Of a stretch of 64,000 nt of DNA, positions 53,385 to 62,256 are shown piece after piece. A model generated the notes under the pieces. It worked only from the letters and a program-made list of their open reading frames with translations, did not search any database and had not been told where the DNA came from. Numbering within the stretch: position 1 is the first letter of the stretch; each line of letters begins with the position of its first letter. The stretch comes from Phycisphaerae bacterium (GTDB taxonomy: Bacteria; Planctomycetota; Phycisphaerae; Sedimentisphaerales; Anaerobacaceae): positions 1 to 64,000 of the forward strand of contig JAGOLX010000028.1 in the NCBI GenBank assembly GCA_017993835.1. The letters are read 5' to 3'. The position numbers were made by a program, and so were the translations under genes.

Positions 53385-56300
53385 ATGAATCGAATCAGCT
53401 CACTGGCATTTGTCGTCTTGTTCGTGGGGCAGCTTGCTGCGCAGGTGGATGTCACCGCGCCGGGGGATCCGGTCCGGGGCGTCCCGAACGACGGCGATTG
53501 GCCCGGCGCAGAGCACCCCGCCCTGGCGATCGATAACAGCGTCGAGACGAAATACCTGCACTTCAAAGGGGAGAATCAGCCCACCGGATTCCAGGTGACT
53601 CCGTCGGCGGGCGCGACCGTGGTCACAGGGCTGACCTTCACAACGGCCAATGATGCGGCGGAACGAGATCCGGTCGCCTTCGAGCTGTACGGGTCGAACA
53701 CGAGCCTCGACGGGCCGTACACGCTGATCGCCTCCGGGACGATCATCGATTTCGCCCAGGCGTCGGCCTGGCCTCGCTTCACGATGAACGCGACCCCGAT
53801 CGCCTTCGCCAACTCGACCGCCTACGCGCACTATCAACTCCTGTTCACCGGGGTTCGCAACGCGGCCGCCGCCAACAGCATGCAGATCGCCGAGGTCGAG
53901 TTCCTGGGCGTTCCCGCAGGGGCATCCGACGACGATGATGACGATGATAATGACGATGATGAAACGGGCACCGCGGTGCTAGGGGGGACCCTCGTCATCA
54001 GCGAGTTCAAGGCGATCAATGAAACCGGGCAAGCGACGACTGTCGAGGGTGAGACCGCGTACCCCGACTGGATCGAGCTTCACAACGAGGGGACGACCGC
54101 GATCAATCTGCTCGGCTGGCACCTGACCGACGATCCATGCGACCTGACGAAGTGGGTGATGCCCGCGGTGACAATCGCCCCCGGCGGCTATCTGCTGGTC
54201 TTCGCCTCCGGGATCGAAGAAACGGATCATCCGGAGAACTGGCCATACAAAGATCAGAGCGGGTACTACCACACGAACTTTACCCTCGACGGCGAGGGGG
54301 AATACCTGGCTTTGGTCTCGGCCGACCTGACGGTGGTGCAGGAGTACGGGTCGCGTCTCGACGGGACAGGTTATCCGCCGCAGCGGAGCGATCTGTCGTA
54401 TGGCCTGTATAGCGGCCGGCCGCAGTATTTCGTCACGGCCACGCCGGGAAAGGCCAACATCGCAGGATACGCCGAGGTCTCCGAGGAACCGGCCTTCTCC
54501 CGCGAGTCGGGCGCCTTCTCCGAGGTGTTTCTCTCTCTGGTGCTCACGTCGTCGAATCCGGACGCCAGGATCTACTACACCCTGAACAGCACGACGCCCA
54601 CGACCGCATCGACCCTGTACGCAGGCCCGATCATGGTGGCCGGCACGAAGGAAGTCACGGCCCGGGTCTACGAACCGGACAAGGCACCCAGCGCCCCGGT
54701 CAGCCGGACGTACGTGGCGCTCGCCAGCGACGTCCTGACCTTCAGCTCGGACCTGCCGATCGTCATCGTCGATACCGCCACCCAGAGCATCGGCTCCTCG
54801 CTGGTGAGAGTCTCGTCCGTCTTCATCGATGTCGGCGAGGACGGACGTGCCAAGATGACGGGTCCGGCGGATTTCTGCGGACGAAGCGGCATCAAGATGC
54901 GTGGTTCCACTTCGGCTGGAACCGCCAAGCCCCCGTATGCTTTCGAGATTTGGGACGAATACAACCGGGATCGGGACGTCTCGCTCCTGGGCCTGCCTGC
55001 GGAGTCCGACTGGGTCCTCTACGGGCCGTACTCCTATGACCGTGTCCTGATCAGCAATGCATTCGCCTACGAGCTGAGCAATCAGGTCGGGCGCTATGCC
55101 GTTCGCACGCGATTCGTCGAGATGTATCTCAACAGGAACAACAGCACTGTGTCGGGCAGCGACTACGTCGGGCTGTACATCCTCATGGAGAAAGTCAAAC
55201 GAGGCGAAGACCGGGTCGATGTCGAAGAGCTCGAACCATGGGACAGCACGGAGCCCAGGATCGCCGGCGGGTACATGCTCAAGATCGACCGCACCGATCC
55301 GTCTGACAGCGGCTTTCGCACGGCTCGCGGTACGAGTCTGTGCTATGTGGACCCGAAGGAAGTCGAGATCACTGCCAAACAGTCCGCGTGGATCAAGGGC
55401 TATCTGAATGATTTCGAGACGGCGCTCTACGGAGCGAATTTCACCGATGCACAGGCCGGGTATGCGAAGTACATCGATGTTGCATCGTGGATCGACCACA
55501 ACCTGGTGAATATGCTGCTGATGAACGTCGATGCGCTCCGCTTGAGCACCCACATACACAAGGGTCGCGAAGGCAAGCTCGAGATGGGCCCGATCTGGGA
55601 TTTCGATCGCGCGATGGAGTCCGCGGATGGTCGCGATGACAACGCCCGGAGCTGGCATGGGACCGGCGACGGGACCGACTACTTCGAGTACGGCTGGTGG
55701 AGGCGGCTCTTCGACGACAGCAACTTCTGGCAAGAGTACATCGACCGCTGGTACGCCCTGCGGACGGGGCCCTTCAGCACAGCGAGTCTGAACGCCACCA
55801 TCGACGCGATGGCCGACGAGATTTGCGAGGCAGCGCCTCGCAACTACGCGAAGTGGACCGGCGCGGGCCCGCGGTACACCAATTTCCAGGGCGAGATCGA
55901 TCACCTCAAGACCTGGCTGGCCACTCGCTGCACGTGGGTTGATAGCCAGTTCGTCAGACCGCCGACGATCGCGCCCGAGGCAGGGCGGGTCGAGTCCGGC
56001 ACGACGGTGACGATCGCCAATCCCCACGCCGGCGGCACGCTCTTCTATACGCTCGACGGCTCGGACCCGCGCCCGACCGATTCCGCGGTGACGGTCGTGA
56101 ACTCGACCACCCTGGTCGCCGAGAGCGCCGCGAAGAAGGTGCTCGTCCCGACCGCCGCGATCAGCGACGCCTGGCGAAGCAGCCTGGCCTTCGACGACTC
56201 CGCCTGGATCAGCGGCACGGGCGGCGTCGGCTACGAACGCAGCAGCGGTTTCCAGGCCTACTTCACCATCGACCTGCAAGCCGCGATGTACAATGTGAAT

Positions 56301-57353
56301 CAGACCTGCTGCATCCGCATCCCGTTCACTTTCTCGGGCGATACCAGCACGTTCGACGCCATGACGCTGAACATGCGGTATGACGATGGCTTCGTCGCCT
56401 GGCTCAACGGCACCGAGATTGCGCGGGCCCAGTTCACCGGCGCGCCCGCGTGGAACTCCGGCGCCAGCGGCACTCACGACGACGGCGCCGCGATCGTCTG
56501 GGAGGAATTCGACGTTTCCGCCTACTTAGGTCTCCTGAAACAGGGCCAGAACCTGCTTGCCATCCAGGGGCTGAATTCCGGAGCCGGCAGCTCGGACCTG
56601 CTGTTCTGTGCCGAGCTGGTCGCGAGCGAGATCGCCACGCCGGATACTGGCGGCTCGGGCGGGACCGTGTATACGTACACCGGCCCGATCGCAATCACTG
56701 AGAGCACCCAGGTCAAGGCCCGCGTCCTGGTCGCCAGCAACACCTACAGCCCATGGAGCGGCCTGGCCCAGGCGATCTTCGACGTCGGCCCGGCGCCCGA
56801 CAGCATTCGGATCAGCGAGATCATGTACCACCCCGACGGGTCGGACGACGCGGAATACGTCGAGCTGGTCAACACCGCCGACGCCGCTGTCACGCTCTAC
56901 GACGCGATCCGCGGCCTGGCCTGGCGATTCACCGACAATCCCGACGATCCGGCCATCGACGTGACGTTCCCCGCCGATCCGCCGGTGACGCTGGCGCCGG
57001 GCGAGTGCCTGCTGCTCGTCAAGGACCTGGCCGTCTGCCGGGCGGCCTACAGCATCCCCGCGAGCACGCAGATCGTGGAGTGGGGCGACGGCAAGCTCGC
57101 CAACAGCGATGAGACGCTGGAGCTGCTCTGCCCGAGCGACGAGAACCTCGACGGCACGCGGAACTGGATCATCGCGGACGTGGTGACGTACAGCGACGGC
57201 TCGCACCCGGAGAACTTCGCGACGGGCGTCGATTCCTGGCCCACCGAGCCGGACGGCTACGGCTTGTCCCTGCGCCGGATCGACCCGGCCTCCGACGGGA
57301 GCGACCCGGCCAACTGGCGGGCGAGCCTCCCGTCCCCCGGCGTCGTCGAGTAG
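53385..57353 (+). CDS. Secreted CotH-kinase-like protein with lamin-tail domains
   Basis: A signal peptide (MNRISSLAFVVLFVGQLAAQ) is followed by a discoidin-like part (GENQPTGFQVTPS), a D-rich linker (DDDDDDDNDDDE), and a lamin-tail domain (LVISEFKAIN, DWIELHNEGTTAINLLGWHL). A chitobiase-like Ig domain follows (NPDARIYYTLNSTTPT). The CotH domain covers about residues 420-770: IKMRGSTS, SDWVLYGPYSYDRVLISNAF, GLYILMEKVKRG and MGPIWDFDRAM. The D of WDFD is characteristic. CotH proteins are protein kinases in spore formers; here it is extracellular. Another Ig-like unit and a second lamin-tail domain end the protein. ATG 53385 is used because the signal peptide begins there. Confidence 0.88.
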   Translation: MNRISSLAFVVLFVGQLAAQVDVTAPGDPVRGVPNDGDWPGAEHPALAIDNSVETKYLHFKGENQPTGFQVTPSAGATVVTGLTFTTANDAAERDPVAFELYGSNTSLDGPYTLIASGTIIDFAQASAWPRFTMNATPIAFANSTAYAHYQLLFTGVRNAAAANSMQIAEVEFLGVPAGASDDDDDDDNDDDETGTAVLGGTLVISEFKAINETGQATTVEGETAYPDWIELHNEGTTAINLLGWHLTDDPCDLTKWVMPAVTIAPGGYLLVFASGIEETDHPENWPYKDQSGYYHTNFTLDGEGEYLALVSADLTVVQEYGSRLDGTGYPPQRSDLSYGLYSGRPQYFVTATPGKANIAGYAEVSEEPAFSRESGAFSEVFLSLVLTSSNPDARIYYTLNSTTPTTASTLYAGPIMVAGTKEVTARVYEPDKAPSAPVSRTYVALASDVLTFSSDLPIVIVDTATQSIGSSLVRVSSVFIDVGEDGRAKMTGPADFCGRSGIKMRGSTSAGTAKPPYAFEIWDEYNRDRDVSLLGLPAESDWVLYGPYSYDRVLISNAFAYELSNQVGRYAVRTRFVEMYLNRNNSTVSGSDYVGLYILMEKVKRGEDRVDVEELEPWDSTEPRIAGGYMLKIDRTDPSDSGFRTARGTSLCYVDPKEVEITAKQSAWIKGYLNDFETALYGANFTDAQAGYAKYIDVASWIDHNLVNMLLMNVDALRLSTHIHKGREGKLEMGPIWDFDRAMESADGRDDNARSWHGTGDGTDYFEYGWWRRLFDDSNFWQEYIDRWYALRTGPFSTASLNATIDAMADEICEAAPRNYAKWTGAGPRYTNFQGEIDHLKTWLATRCTWVDSQFVRPPTIAPEAGRVESGTTVTIANPHAGGTLFYTLDGSDPRPTDSAVTVVNSTTLVAESAAKKVLVPTAAISDAWRSSLAFDDSAWISGTGGVGYERSSGFQAYFTIDLQAAMYNVNQTCCIRIPFTFSGDTSTFDAMTLNMRYDDGFVAWLNGTEIARAQFTGAPAWNSGASGTHDDGAAIVWEEFDVSAYLGLLKQGQNLLAIQGLNSGAGSSDLLFCAELVASEIATPDTGGSGGTVYTYTGPIAITESTQVKARVLVASNTYSPWSGLAQAIFDVGPAPDSIRISEIMYHPDGSDDAEYVELVNTADAAVTLYDAIRGLAWRFTDNPDDPAIDVTFPADPPVTLAPGECLLLVKDLAVCRAAYSIPASTQIVEWGDGKLANSDETLELLCPSDENLDGTRNWIIADVVTYSDGSHPENFATGVDSWPTEPDGYGLSLRRIDPASDGSDPANWRASLPSPGVVE

Positions 57354-57444
57354 TCGTGGTGGCATCGGCAGGCAGCTTTGTCGCAACATTGTAGCCGGCA
57401 GGTCTGGCGGTATCCCCGGCGTATGCCTCCACCACCCGATTGTC

Positions 57445-57464
57445 ATTCCCGCGAAAGCGGGAAT
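57445..57464. repeat. REP-like hairpin between convergent genes
   Basis: ATTCCCGC-GAAA-GCGGGAAT lies between the CotH and rnr stop codons. It resembles the hairpin at 53097 and the common dispersed GTCATTCCCGCGAAAGCGGG repeat. It may act as a bidirectional transcription block. Confidence 0.65.
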
Positions 57465-57468
57465 CCAC

Positions 57469-59847
57469 TCAGGTGGTGCGTTTCTTTCGGCTCCTTCGAC
57501 GCTTGGCGGATGATCCGCGACGCGGCGCCGGCCGTTTGCCGTGCTCGGGCGGTTTCATGACCAGCCCGACGGCCGGCGCCAGATCGAGCTGCCCACCGGC
57601 GGGGCGGACATCGACGATCCGCACCTGCATCGTTTGGCCCAGTCGCACGATGGCGCCGGTGTGCCGGCCCAGGAGACACTGGTTCTGCTCGTCGAACTGC
57701 CAGCGGTCCGGGCCGAGGGCCTCGCGCGGGATCAGGCCCTCCACGCCGTACTCAGGCAGATGCACCGCGGCGCCGTGCCCACTCAAGCTCACGACGACGC
57801 CCTCCAGCTCCTGGCCGACGCGCCGTTGCAGAAGATGCAGGATGAGGGTCGTCTTGAGATCCTGCTCCGCTTCGTCCGCGACCCGCTCGGTCTCGGAGAT
57901 GTGGTCGCCGATCTCCGAGAGGTCGGGGAACGCATAGAGTCGTCGGATGCGGTCCGCGCCGCCGGTGAGATGCCCCTGCAAAGCCCGGTGCACGATGAGG
58001 TCCGCGTAGCGGCGAATCGGGCTGGTGAAGTGACAGTACTTCGAGGCCGCCAGGGCATAGTGGCCAACGCTCGCGGGCGAGTAGGTCGCCCGCTCCAGGG
58101 TTCGCAGGACCAGCAGGTTGACCGGCAGCGCGACTTTCGTGCCGCGGATCTGATTCAGCACCGCCTGGATATCCGCGCGCTGGGGCTTCCGCGAGAGCGT
58201 GACGCCGAGGAGCCGGAGGGTCTGTGAGAGTCGGTACAAGGCTTTGGAGTCGGGCTCGGGGTGAATACGCCGCATGAACGGGATGCAGTAGCGGTCCAGC
58301 AGGGTTGCGACCGCGACGTTGGCCTCGACCATGAACATCTCGATGATGGTGTGCGGGTAGCTGGTGTCCTCGGGCTGGACCCCGATCACCTGCCCGGCCT
58401 CGTCCTTCACGAGCTCGTTGGCGAACGCATCGAGTTGCAGCATGCCCGCCCGCCGGCGTCGGTCCTCGATGCCGCGGGCGAGCGATTCCATGTCGTGCAG
58501 GAGGGCCACGACGTCCTTGGGCAAGCCCGCGGGATCGCCCTGGAGGACCTGATCGGCCTGGAGATAGGTCAGGCGGGCCTTCGACTTGATGATCGTGTTG
58601 GCGAAGCGAACGGATCGGACGTGGGCGTCCTTGCTGCAGGTCAGAAAGACGCTCTTGGCATAGCGACGCTGGCCCGGCTGGAGCGAGCAGAGGTCGTTGC
58701 TGAGCATCTCGGGGAGCATGGGCAGCGTCTTGCCCGGCAAGTAGACGCTGTTGCCGCGTTCGCGGGCGGCCCGGTCGAGGGCGGAGCCCTCCGCAACGAA
58801 GTGGCACACGTCCGCGATGTGGACGCCGAGGACCCATTGTCCCTCGCGGTCGCGGGTGAGACTGACCGCGTCGTCGAAATCCTTCGCGTCGGGCGGGTCG
58901 ATCGTGACGATCAATGTGCCCGCGAGGTCCTCGCGATCCCGCGTGTCATGCGGATTGAAGGCGGACCTGGCGTTGACCGCCTCGACCAGACTGGACGGAT
59001 CGAAGGCGTCGTGCAGCCCATGACGCCGGATGACCGCCGCGATCTCGGTCTCGGACCCGCCCGGCCGACCGAGCACCTGCGTGATCACGCCGCGTGCCGC
59101 CTGCGAACGCGTCGGATACGAGCGGATCTGGACACACACCTTGTCGCCGTGGCGGATTGGAAAAAGGGAGATCGGGCCTGTATTCTTCAACGGAGTTTCC
59201 CGGCTCGATCTCGTTGAAGAATGGACAGGACGAAACACCCGACGCGCGCCGGGAGTCTGAGAGGGAGAAATCGAAGAGGGAGGTTTCTCCCTCTCCGAGC
59301 CGACCCGCTCTCCCTTCTCCCAATCCGCTTGACCGGCCGTCGGATCGATGCCCTCGATCTGGATGGGACGGGAGAAGTCCCCTCCGTCGGGCTGGACCAG
59401 CCAGCCGGTCGGCTCCTGGCGCAGCATGCCGACCACGGTCTTGTGGGCGCGATCCAGGATTCGGACGATCTGCCCGCTGAGTCGGTCCTCGTCCCTGCGG
59501 CGCACGATCTTCGCGACGACACGATCTCCCGTCATGGCATTGCCGGTGGCGTTGGCGGGTATGAACAGCTCGCCCTCCACGTCGGACTGCTCCGGCGTGA
59601 TGAAGCCGTAGCCGCGGGGATTGGCCTTGAAGACGCCGGTGATCTCGTTGGACTCCGCAGGCAGGCGGACCACGTTGCCCGGCCCGACGATGATCCGCCC
59701 CTGGGCGCACAGCGAGTCGATGGCCTGGCGAAAGACCGTTTTGAGGTCTCCCTGGACACCCAGCTCCTGCTCCAGGTGCATGAGCTTCCGCGGCGTGCGG
59801 TCCTTCTGCAGCAGATGGAGGATATGGCTCTTGATGATTTCGGGCAT
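57469..59847 (-). CDS. rnr: Ribonuclease R
   Basis: RNase R is a 3'-5' exoribonuclease that degrades structured RNA. The 792-residue protein has an N-terminal winged helix (IKSHILHLLQKDRTPRKLMH), cold-shock domains (FKANPRGYGFITPEQ), the RNB domain with catalytic aspartates in DPPDAKDFDDAVS, the signature HFTSPIRRYADLIVHRAL, an S1 domain (GVVVSLSGHGAAVHLPEYGVEGLI) and a basic tail. Between the cold-shock domains and GDKV lies a 59-codon insertion of low complexity made by a palindromic DNA element (59152-59328). Start M at 59847; the frame upstream to 60045 is not family-like. No strong ribosome site. Downstream of the STAS gene on the same strand. Confidence 0.93.
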   Translation of the reverse strand: MPEIIKSHILHLLQKDRTPRKLMHLEQELGVQGDLKTVFRQAIDSLCAQGRIIVGPGNVVRLPAESNEITGVFKANPRGYGFITPEQSDVEGELFIPANATGNAMTGDRVVAKIVRRRDEDRLSGQIVRILDRAHKTVVGMLRQEPTGWLVQPDGGDFSRPIQIEGIDPTAGQADWEKGERVGSEREKPPSSISPSQTPGARRVFRPVHSSTRSSRETPLKNTGPISLFPIRHGDKVCVQIRSYPTRSQAARGVITQVLGRPGGSETEIAAVIRRHGLHDAFDPSSLVEAVNARSAFNPHDTRDREDLAGTLIVTIDPPDAKDFDDAVSLTRDREGQWVLGVHIADVCHFVAEGSALDRAARERGNSVYLPGKTLPMLPEMLSNDLCSLQPGQRRYAKSVFLTCSKDAHVRSVRFANTIIKSKARLTYLQADQVLQGDPAGLPKDVVALLHDMESLARGIEDRRRRAGMLQLDAFANELVKDEAGQVIGVQPEDTSYPHTIIEMFMVEANVAVATLLDRYCIPFMRRIHPEPDSKALYRLSQTLRLLGVTLSRKPQRADIQAVLNQIRGTKVALPVNLLVLRTLERATYSPASVGHYALAASKYCHFTSPIRRYADLIVHRALQGHLTGGADRIRRLYAFPDLSEIGDHISETERVADEAEQDLKTTLILHLLQRRVGQELEGVVVSLSGHGAAVHLPEYGVEGLIPREALGPDRWQFDEQNQCLLGRHTGAIVRLGQTMQVRIVDVRPAGGQLDLAPAVGLVMKPPEHGKRPAPRRGSSAKRRRSRKKRTT
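59152..59328. repeat. 177-bp palindromic element inserted in frame in rnr
   Basis: Terminal repeats GCGGATTGGAAAAAGGGAG (59152-59170) and the complement of 59310-59328 agree at 17 of 19 positions. Inner stems are TTCTTCAACG/CGTTGAAGAA (59183-59192 with 59212-59221) and GAGGGAGAAA/TTTCTCCCTC (59260-59269 with 59284-59293). The length is a multiple of three, so the reading frame is kept. Confidence 0.7.
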
Positions 59848-59932
59848 GGGAGCATCATACCATCGCCCGGGTCTGCCGGTAAGGCGCAAGTCCCGTCCCG
59901 CGAGAAGCCGGGCGGGGCCACCGAAGCAGCGG

Positions 59933-60358
59933 TCACACCTTGGGAGTTGCGACGACTCCAGCCTGCGCGGAAAGCCCCCGTTCCAGGAGCAGCTCACGCC
60001 TGGGCGAGAGCGCCGCAATGGCTGCTTCCCGGGTATCGAACGCATCGAACTGGCACGTCGGACCCATGCACTTCAGTTCCCGCTTCAGATGCGATGACAA
60101 GCCGCACAGGACGAAACGATAGTCGTCTTCCTCCGTCCGTTCTCGCAAATCCACAAGAGCCTTGTAGCTCTCGGACCCGATGCTCTTCATCTGGGCGAGG
60201 TCCACGATGACGTGATAGTCAGGGGATTCGTCGCGGAGCCACCGAAGGTCGCCCGTGAGATCGCCTGATTCCTCCGCGCGAAGCCAGATCTTGAAAGGTG
60301 AAGGTCCCTCCGCCGTGGCCACGACGACGATGTCCTCAGAGTACAATTCGACAGCCAT
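59933..60358 (-). CDS. STAS-domain protein
   Basis: The 141-residue protein has the STAS pattern: a strand with YHVIVDLAQMKSIGSESYKALVDL, the motif region where anti-sigma antagonists are phosphorylated on a serine (IGSES is a plausible site), then YRFVLCGLSSHLKRELKCMG and FDTREAAIAAL. STAS proteins relay signals to sigma regulators or transporters. No kinase or phosphatase partner is adjacent. AAGGAAAG precedes ATG 60358. It lies 85 bp upstream of rnr on the same strand and may share its transcript. Confidence 0.75.
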   Translation of the reverse strand: MAVELYSEDIVVVATAEGPSPFKIWLRAEESGDLTGDLRWLRDESPDYHVIVDLAQMKSIGSESYKALVDLRERTEEDDYRFVLCGLSSHLKRELKCMGPTCQFDAFDTREAAIAALSPRRELLLERGLSAQAGVVATPKV

Positions 60359-60582
60359 GATCTTTCCTTATAGGGGTTAGCCCTGGTCCAGGGCAACTCA
60401 AGAACACTATACCACCTCTCGCCGAAAAAAGCAAATTCTTTATCCGCGGTTGCTGTATTTGTGAATATACAATACCCGTATTTCAACCGGTATTCTCCGG
60501 CGGAACTCCTTGCCTCGGGGAACGCACGCAGGTATGATTGTCGCATTGCGATTCCCAATGGCACAATGAAGGGGGTTCAGTT

Positions 60583-62166
60583 ATGAGCAACCAGGCACAG
60601 AAGAGACGACGGCTTCGGATCGTCGTTCCGGCGTTCTCCGCTTTCAATATCTACTCGCGGATCGCGGTGAGGACCACCGCGCTGGGTCCGGTTCGCGTCG
60701 CCACCGCGGTCAACGACATGGCCGGCTGGGACGCGGAGGTCATCGACGAGAACAATCTCGGCCGATGCGGGCCGCGAGCGGATTCAGGCGGCGCCGACCA
60801 CGACCTGATCCAACGGCAGCGTCCCGCCAGCGTCGTCGGCTTCTACGGCGGCTTGACCAGCACGATTCCCCGACTCTACGAGCTGGCGAAGCAGTACAAG
60901 CGAATGGGCGTCATTACGGTCGCGGGCGGGCAACACTTCGCGGGACCGAATATCGCGGAAGCCCTGTCCAGCGGCATCGATTTCGTCGTTCTGGGCGAAG
61001 GGGAGGAGACGATTCGCGAGCTTCTCCAGGCGATCGAACACCGCCGGGATGTGTCCGCCATCCAGGGCATCGCGTACCTGCGAGACGGGCAGGTCGTCTG
61101 CACGACGAGTCGCGAACCACTGACGGATTTCGACCGGTTTCCGTTCCCGGACTTCTCGCTGGTCCGCTATGCCAGAATCCGGGTCTATCCGGTCGAGCGG
61201 ATTCGCGGGTGCCCGATGCACTGCGAGTTTTGCACAGTCAAGAGCAAGCCGCGACCTGCCTCGGCCGACCGATTGCTCGACAACATCCGTTATCTTGTCG
61301 AGACCCGCGACGCCCGGAGGTTCTTCATCGTGGACGACCTTTTCGGCCAGCAGCGCGACGACACCATCCGGTTCTGCCAAAGCCTCCGGGAATACCAGGA
61401 GCAGATCGGCAGACAGCTATCGCTGACCGTGCAGATCCGACTGGACAAGGGCACCGACCCCGAAATGCTGGCGGCGATGCGTTCCGCCGGCATCCGGCAC
61501 GTCGCCATCGGCTTCGAGTCCCCCATCGACGAGGAACTCAAGGCCATGAACAAGCACATCAATGCCGAGAAGATGCTCTCGTTGGTGAAGGTGTTCCGCA
61601 AGACCGGGTTCTGGGTTCACGGCATGTTCATCTTCGGCTACCCGCTTGCCCCGAACAGCGAATTCACAATGCCCGTCGCGGAACGGGTCAGGCAGTTCAG
61701 GCGGTTCATTCGCAAATCGCGAATCGACAGCGTTCAGGTCCTGCTCCCGGTTCCGCTGCCCGGCACAGACCTCCGCAAACGACTCGAAGAGCAGGGCAGG
61801 GTCTATCCGCTCCAGGACGTCGGCTGGGAGTACTATGACGGCAACTTCCCGCTGTTCGAGCCGGATGCGCCCCTGACCGCCGAGGAACTGCAACGCGCGG
61901 GCAAGCGGATCATGAGCCGGGTCTACCAATTCCGGTACGCGCTGCTGGTCGCTGCGAGCATCCTGTCGTTCCCGGCTCTGGTCTTCTCACTCCATCGTCT
62001 CCGGGCAGGGTGGAGCGCCTGGTTTCGCCGGTGGGAAATCCGCCTCGTGCGTTTCGGCGGCTGGATCACCATGCGCAGATGGACATCGGATTTCCGCAAG
62101 GGCGATTTCCTACCCAGGTTGCAGAGAGCCAGGGGACGGCTGAACGCGGTCCGTACTGGCGGGTAG
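60583..62166 (+). CDS. B12-binding-domain radical SAM enzyme
   Basis: The 528-residue protein has an N-terminal cobalamin-type Rossmann part (VVGFYGGLTSTIPRLYELA, VITVAGGQHFAG, DFVVLGEGEETIRELL). The radical SAM cluster motif follows in IRGCPMHCEFCTVKSKPR (CxxxCxxC). The barrel has FFIVDDLFGQQRDD, VQIRLDKGTDPEML and HVAIGFESPIDEELKAMNK. Residues near the C-terminus (YALLVAASILSFPALVFSL) form a hydrophobic helix, so it may touch the membrane, as for enzymes of lipid modification. Substrate unknown. ATG 60583 has GAAGGGGG before it. A second enzyme of the same class follows after 90 bp. Confidence 0.88.
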   Translation: MSNQAQKRRRLRIVVPAFSAFNIYSRIAVRTTALGPVRVATAVNDMAGWDAEVIDENNLGRCGPRADSGGADHDLIQRQRPASVVGFYGGLTSTIPRLYELAKQYKRMGVITVAGGQHFAGPNIAEALSSGIDFVVLGEGEETIRELLQAIEHRRDVSAIQGIAYLRDGQVVCTTSREPLTDFDRFPFPDFSLVRYARIRVYPVERIRGCPMHCEFCTVKSKPRPASADRLLDNIRYLVETRDARRFFIVDDLFGQQRDDTIRFCQSLREYQEQIGRQLSLTVQIRLDKGTDPEMLAAMRSAGIRHVAIGFESPIDEELKAMNKHINAEKMLSLVKVFRKTGFWVHGMFIFGYPLAPNSEFTMPVAERVRQFRRFIRKSRIDSVQVLLPVPLPGTDLRKRLEEQGRVYPLQDVGWEYYDGNFPLFEPDAPLTAEELQRAGKRIMSRVYQFRYALLVAASILSFPALVFSLHRLRAGWSAWFRRWEIRLVRFGGWITMRRWTSDFRKGDFLPRLQRARGRLNAVRTGG

Positions 62167-62256
62167 ATCCATCACGTCATATAGGGTCCCGAGGACGCAC
62201 GAATCCTGTCCTGGTGCGGCAAGGTCCTGCAGCCTCCAGATAGGTGAGGTGCTGTT

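Noticed and set aside
53979-56477. 832-codon minus-strand open frame
   Set aside because: It is antisense to the CotH-domain gene, which has clear domains, and has no recognisable protein features.
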